Below are positions 4,377 through 6,356 of a stretch of DNA of 6,356 nt, piece after piece (position 1 is the stretch's first letter; each line of letters opens with the position of its first letter). The stretch spans positions 1,598-7,953 of the forward strand of contig JAAFIT010000094.1 in NCBI GenBank assembly GCA_013298745.1, written 5' to 3'. The translations under genes and the position numbers were made by a program. Below the pieces are notes generated by a model. That model saw only the letters and a program-made list of their open reading frames with translations, did not search any database and was not told where the DNA came from. The stretch comes from Sphingomonadales bacterium. GTDB lineage: Bacteria > Pseudomonadota > Alphaproteobacteria > Sphingomonadales > Sphingomonadaceae.

Positions 4377-6356
4377 TCAGAATTTGGCGCCAAGCGTCAC
4401 AAAGGCGGAGCGCGGCTGGCCGGGGCGCAGCACCGATTGGCCGAGATATTGGTAGGGGATGAAGTATCCGCTGTTGAAAATGTTGGCGACCGAAAGGCCA
4501 AGGCGGAACTTGCCGAGATCGTAGCTCGCCTGGGCATCGAACACGGCATAGCTGTCGCCGCGATCGCTGTTCGGCAGGGTAATCTCGGCAGCCGATGCCG
4601 CCGACATGCCGGCGCCGATGCCGAACCCCCGCAGCGCGCCATCGAGCACGCGGTAGCGCACCGCCACTCGGCCGCTGTGTTCGGGCACGCGCGGCAGCCG
4701 GTCACCCGCCGGAATGCTGGTGTCCGCCGTCACCTTGGCATCGGTATAGGCATAGCTGGCCAGCACCGACAGGCTGCGGCTCGGCTCCCAGATCAGGTCG
4801 GTTTCAAAGCCCTTCGATTGCTGTTCGCCGGTCTGCACCGAGGCGAAGGGGTTGAGCGGATCGGCCGTCGGCACATTGCGGCGCTTCTGGTCGAATACGG
4901 CGAGCGTCCCCGACAGGCCGGCGTCCTTCAGCGCGAACTTGACCCCGCCTTCGAACACGCGCGAGGTTTCCGGCACCGGCGCAGCGCCACCGCCATTGAA
5001 GAAGATCGCCTGGCGCGAGCCGGTTGCCCAGCCGCCGAACAGCGCGATGCCATCGGCCACGTCGATGCTGGCGCCGATACGCGGATCGACGCGGCCTTTG
5101 GACAGATCATTGCCGACGCCGCCGAGCACTTCGGTCTGCCCCAGCTTGCTCCAGCGCAGCCCGGCGAGGATATGGACACGCTCACCGATGCTGATCTGGT
5201 CCTGCGCATAAAGCGCCGTGGTGCGGTATTCGTTGACCAGTTGCACCGGGACATCCGGGATCGGGCCGAACGGCAGGTCGCTGCCCGGCACGGCATAGTC
5301 GAGCGTGCCGATCGGCGAGAAGCTGATCGCGCCGCGATAGTCGGTCGCATCATATTGGAAACCGGCAAGGAAGACATGCTCGATCCCGCCGGTTTCGAAT
5401 TCCGCGGTGAGGCTGGCATCGGCGGTCCATTCGCGCACCGCAATCGGCAGCCGGCCCTGGAACATCGTGTAGGTCGTTCCAACCGGCGGGAAAAAGGCGA
5501 TGAACGGGAAGGTGCCGAATTCATCGAAATCGCTGACATAACGGCGCAGCTGGACGGTGGCGCTCACCTTGTCCGAAAAGCGGTGGGTCAGCACGCCGGT
5601 GGCCATCTTGTTCTCGATCTCGGTGCGCGGCGCATCGGTGGCGCCCGAAAAGCGATAGGGATCGACAGTCGGCAGGCCGACAACGGCGGCGGGCAGGCCG
5701 GCATATTCGAGTTGCTTCACCTTCGAATAGCCGAACCGGAGGACGAAATCGGTATCTTGGCCCAGGGCGGCCTTCAGCGACGGATTGAAGGTCAGGCGCT
5801 CGATGCCGACGACATCGACATCATCGTTCGAATTGAGATATTCGCCGGTCAGCCGGATGCCGAAGCCTTCGCTCAGCGGTTGATCGATATCGATGCTCGG
5901 CGCGATCGTGCCGAAGCTGCCGGCGCGAAGCTGCGCCGCATAATGCGCTTCACCGGTCGGCACCTTGGTGACGATGTTGATGGGGCCGCCAACCGGCGCA
6001 CCGGTGCCGCCGCCGAACAGCAGCGATGTTGGCCCCTTGGCGACCTCGATGCGTTCGACCCCCGACAGGCTCGATGGGTCAACAACAGCGGTATCGCCAT
6101 AGGCGATCAGGCCATCGACAAAGACTTCGGATTCAAAGCCGCGGACGATCGGGTTGGCGAGCACTGCTTCAGACGGCAACGCGGTCACCACACCCGAGAT
6201 GTTGCGCACCGCATCGGCAAGGGTGAACAGCTGCTGTTCGTCGAGCAGGGTGCGGGTCAACACCTGGATCGATTGTGGCGTGTTGATCAACGGCACCGGC
6301 GTGCGCGTCACGCTGGCGGCGCCGATGGCATAATTGGCCGGGCGTTCGGCGGTGAC
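4377..6356 (-). CDS. TonB-dependent siderophore receptor (5' end truncated by window edge)
   Basis: This is a partial outer-membrane receptor. The frame is open to the window edge, giving 659 visible residues; the signal peptide and most of the TonB box lie outside. The first visible residues VTAERPANYAIGA could be the tail of an IVVTA-type TonB box. The plug domain follows: NTPQSIQVLTRTLLDEQ, then IVRGFESEVFVDGLIAYGD, GVERIEVAKGPTSLLFGG and GAPVGGPINIVTKVPTG, a pattern typical of the TonB-dependent siderophore receptor family (FhuA/FpvA type). The remaining roughly 500 residues form the barrel, with segments such as YAQDQISIGERVHILAGLRWSK and RVFEGGVKFALKDAGL. The end, LGLSVANIFNSGYF to VTLGAKF, finishes on the expected C-terminal Phe. 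It would import an iron chelate or other metallophore using TonB energy. It is the upstream gene of a two-gene unit with the hydratase-like enzyme. The GTG at 6311 is internal and not the true start. The ligand cannot be read from sequence; regulation, probably by iron, lies upstream and is not visible. Confidence 0.93.
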   Translation of the reverse strand, partial: VTAERPANYAIGAASVTRTPVPLINTPQSIQVLTRTLLDEQQLFTLADAVRNISGVVTALPSEAVLANPIVRGFESEVFVDGLIAYGDTAVVDPSSLSGVERIEVAKGPTSLLFGGGTGAPVGGPINIVTKVPTGEAHYAAQLRAGSFGTIAPSIDIDQPLSEGFGIRLTGEYLNSNDDVDVVGIERLTFNPSLKAALGQDTDFVLRFGYSKVKQLEYAGLPAAVVGLPTVDPYRFSGATDAPRTEIENKMATGVLTHRFSDKVSATVQLRRYVSDFDEFGTFPFIAFFPPVGTTYTMFQGRLPIAVREWTADASLTAEFETGGIEHVFLAGFQYDATDYRGAISFSPIGTLDYAVPGSDLPFGPIPDVPVQLVNEYRTTALYAQDQISIGERVHILAGLRWSKLGQTEVLGGVGNDLSKGRVDPRIGASIDVADGIALFGGWATGSRQAIFFNGGGAAPVPETSRVFEGGVKFALKDAGLSGTLAVFDQKRRNVPTADPLNPFASVQTGEQQSKGFETDLIWEPSRSLSVLASYAYTDAKVTADTSIPAGDRLPRVPEHSGRVAVRYRVLDGALRGFGIGAGMSAASAAEITLPNSDRGDSYAVFDAQASYDLGKFRLGLSVANIFNSGYFIPYQYLGQSVLRPGQPRSAFVTLGAKF

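Noticed and set aside
4361..4393. N-terminal extension of the hydratase-like protein to 4393
   Set aside because: It would overlap the TonB receptor stop and bury the twin-arginine signal; the ribosome binding site points to 4360.
6309..6311. GTG as the start of the TonB receptor
   Set aside because: The frame stays open to the window edge with family-like sequence (VTAERPANYAIGA), and no signal peptide follows the GTG.

Overview
The window is GC-rich DNA that most likely comes from an alphaproteobacterium, probably a sphingomonad-type organism. This is an inference. It rests on the high GC, the combination of an ECF sigma cassette with a TorF/Gcw_chp outer-membrane protein, a TonB-dependent siderophore receptor next to a Tat-exported enzyme, and a GGAAT-N16-CGTT promoter-like element resembling alphaproteobacterial ECF promoters. 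No genus can be named from the sequence alone. There are no tRNA, rRNA, CRISPR or intact mobile-element genes.

The left half (about 60-3266, + strand) is a tightly packed four-gene operon: an ECF sigma factor, a single-pass membrane anti-sigma-like protein (ATGA overlap), an exported subtilisin-family S8 serine protease (TGATG overlap), and a TorF/Gcw_chp-type outer-membrane protein whose start lies inside the end of the protease gene. The architecture suggests a cell-surface signalling or envelope-stress module. The periplasmic end of the anti-sigma protein looks like the inhibitory propeptide fold of S8 proteases, so the encoded protease and the anti-sigma factor may interact directly. This is the most interesting hypothesis in the window.

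The right half (3263-6356, - strand) is a second operon converging on the first. It holds a TonB-dependent siderophore receptor (5' end cut by the window edge), then 16 bases later a Tat-exported DJ-1/PfpI protein closely resembling isonitrile (isocyanide) hydratase. The hydratase gene carries an apparent frameshift near its 3' end at a triplicated ACCG tetranucleotide. The displaced frame encodes a plausible native C-terminus stopping at 3475, whereas the present frame runs on through the convergent spacer to 3263 and adds about 99 unrelated-looking residues.

The spacer at 3267-3474 contains no recognisable gene and no convincing intrinsic terminator.
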